A DNA stretch of 64,000 nt from positions 58,156-122,155 of the forward strand of contig NZ_JAUNTN010000009.1 in assembly GCF_030538695.1 (NCBI RefSeq), read 5' to 3'. Positions 63,244-64,000 of this stretch are shown here, piece after piece. The translations under genes were made by a program, and so were the position numbers. Within the stretch, counting starts at the first letter, position 1. Every line of letters starts with the position of its first letter. The notes under the pieces are model-generated. The model searched no databases. It worked only from the letters and a program-made list of their open reading frames with translations, and was not told the origin of the DNA. This DNA comes from Paracoccus sp. (in: a-proteobacteria) (GTDB lineage Bacteria > Pseudomonadota > Alphaproteobacteria > Rhodobacterales > Rhodobacteraceae).

Positions 63244-63947
63244 GCTGACAAAAAGGCTTGTGGACGCAGCCGAGAGCCGTCCGAGTGATTACGTGATCTG
63301 GGATGATGAACTACCAGGGTTCGGACTCCGCGTCTTCACGTCAGGCAAGCGCAGCTATGTGATCCAGTACCGCCAGGGCGGGCGTTCTCGGCGCTATACG
63401 ATCGGCCTGCATGGCGTCTGGACGCCGGAACTTGCCCGCCAGGAAGCCAAGGTGCAGCTTGGCAGGATCGCGCGTGGCGAAAACCCAGCAGAGGAAAAAC
63501 AGCTCGACCGCAAGGCAATTACGGTCAAGGAGCTTTGCACCCTCTATCTGAATGACATGAACGCTGGCCTGATCATGGGGAAAGGCGGTCGTCCGAAGAG
63601 ACACAGCACGATTGTGACCGATACCGGCCGGATCAACCGGCACATCGTTCCGCTTTTGGGCCATCGCCGGGTAAGGGACTTGTCCAAATCCGACGTCAAC
63701 AAGCTTCTCAAAGACATCATAGCTGGCAAAACTCGGGTTTCGGTCGAGACTGACAAGCTTAGGGGTAAGGCCATTGTCCGTGGCGGCGCCGGGACTGCCG
63801 CTCGAACCGTCGGGCTTCTCGGCGGCATCCTTACCTGCGCCGTCGATGCCGGCATCATAGAGTAGAACCCGGCACATGGCATCAAAAAGCCGAAAGACAA
63901 TGTTCGCAAGCGTCGGCTGTCCGAGGCGGAGTATCGCATACTCGGTG
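63236..63947 (+). pseudogene. Tyrosine integrase, broken and truncated
   Basis: The first 209 codons encode an integrase of the DUF4102 (Arm-binding) type: Leu-Pro-Gly-Phe-Gly-Leu-Arg-Val near 22-29, Tyr-Val-Ile-Gln-Tyr-Arg, and a core-binding domain at ~95-200. A TAG stop at 63863-63865 interrupts the frame. The same frame then continues for 27 codons of good family sequence (Asn-Pro-Ala-His-Gly-Ile through Leu-Ser-Glu-Ala-Glu-Tyr-Arg) before unrelated DNA starts at 63948. The catalytic domain with its Arg/His/Arg/Tyr residues is missing, so it cannot recombine. The start has GGAGG six bases upstream. Confidence 0.82.
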
Positions 63948-64000
63948 TGACCTGCCCCCCTTTGTTCCCTCGTTTATAACGAGAGTCTGCGGGTTTTATT
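63948..64000. mobile_element. Probable insertion-sequence end cutting the integrase
   Basis: Similarity to integrases stops exactly where TGACCTGCCCCCC begins. A TG start and C-rich run resemble the terminal inverted repeats of some IS3-family elements as I remember them. A short CTCGTT/AACGAG inverted repeat follows. No transposase and no second end are inside the window, so family and extent are unproven. Confidence 0.45.

Noticed and set aside
1-64000. CRISPR arrays, rRNA genes, prophage structural genes
   Set aside because: Reading through the window I found no regularly spaced repeats, no rRNA sequence and no phage structural proteins.

Overview
The window reads as chromosome of a high-GC alphaproteobacterium of the Rhodobacteraceae, most like Paracoccus. 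The basis is the gene order argS / SPOR / nagZ / scpA / scpB, the long duplicated-fold dCTP deaminase, the comEC-gltX-gltA neighbourhood, family proteins typical of the group (DUF2927, DUF2125), and an omega-transaminase that closely resembles the characterised Paracoccus denitrificans enzyme from memory. No database search was run. Almost all of the window is ordinary, tightly packed core genome.

Layout. 1-4 kb: end of a DUF2927 gene, an SPFH-GYF protein paired with a zinc-ribbon membrane protein, and a PfkB sugar kinase. 4.1-6.4 kb: ihfA, a MerR regulator, tRNA-Pro(GGG) with terminator, and dcd. 6.4-12.2 kb (minus): argS, SPOR protein, nagZ, a small I9-like lipoprotein, scpA, scpB and a 76-residue protein. 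12.3-20.6 kb: Na+/H+ antiporter (minus), DEAD-box helicase with a long basic tail overlapping lnt, thrS and a cold shock gene. 20.7-27.4 kb: acyl-CoA ligase, DsbA-like protein, Bcr/CflA exporter, rpsD with a clear promoter and structured leader, hisC and an arogenate/prephenate dehydrogenase. 27.4-33.3 kb: DUF2125 protein, ChaC, a MotA-like/OmpA-like motor pair, miaB and a TfoX C-terminal protein. 33.4-40.1 kb: omega-transaminase, then a surface-glycan operon (a 1145-residue sulfotransferase / coiled-coil / GT4 / GT2 fusion, a second sulfotransferase-like protein, wecB). 40.1-50 kb: comEC (minus), gltX, gltA, an SDR, ppk2 (minus), a GST, a decayed Doc toxin and parE. 50-61 kb: cytochrome c, lolD and its permease (minus), radA, a CvpA protein, purF, SlyX, hisS-hisZ-hisG and ftsY (minus). 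61.2-62.8 kb: an AlkB-type monooxygenase and a thioesterase.

The right edge is different. A 47-bp copy of the 3' part of tRNA-Arg(CCG) lies beside a tyrosine integrase broken by a nonsense codon and then cut off by what looks like an insertion-sequence end. This is probably the boundary of a decaying integrative element that continues beyond the window.

The most unusual local system is the glycan operon. Its first gene is a three-enzyme fusion carrying an uninterrupted run of 11 C in the linker between the sulfotransferase/coiled-coil half and the glycosyltransferase half, plus a tandem 63-bp repeat in the coiled coil. This is the architecture expected of a possible phase-variable surface-glycan locus, but nothing in one genome copy proves that it switches.
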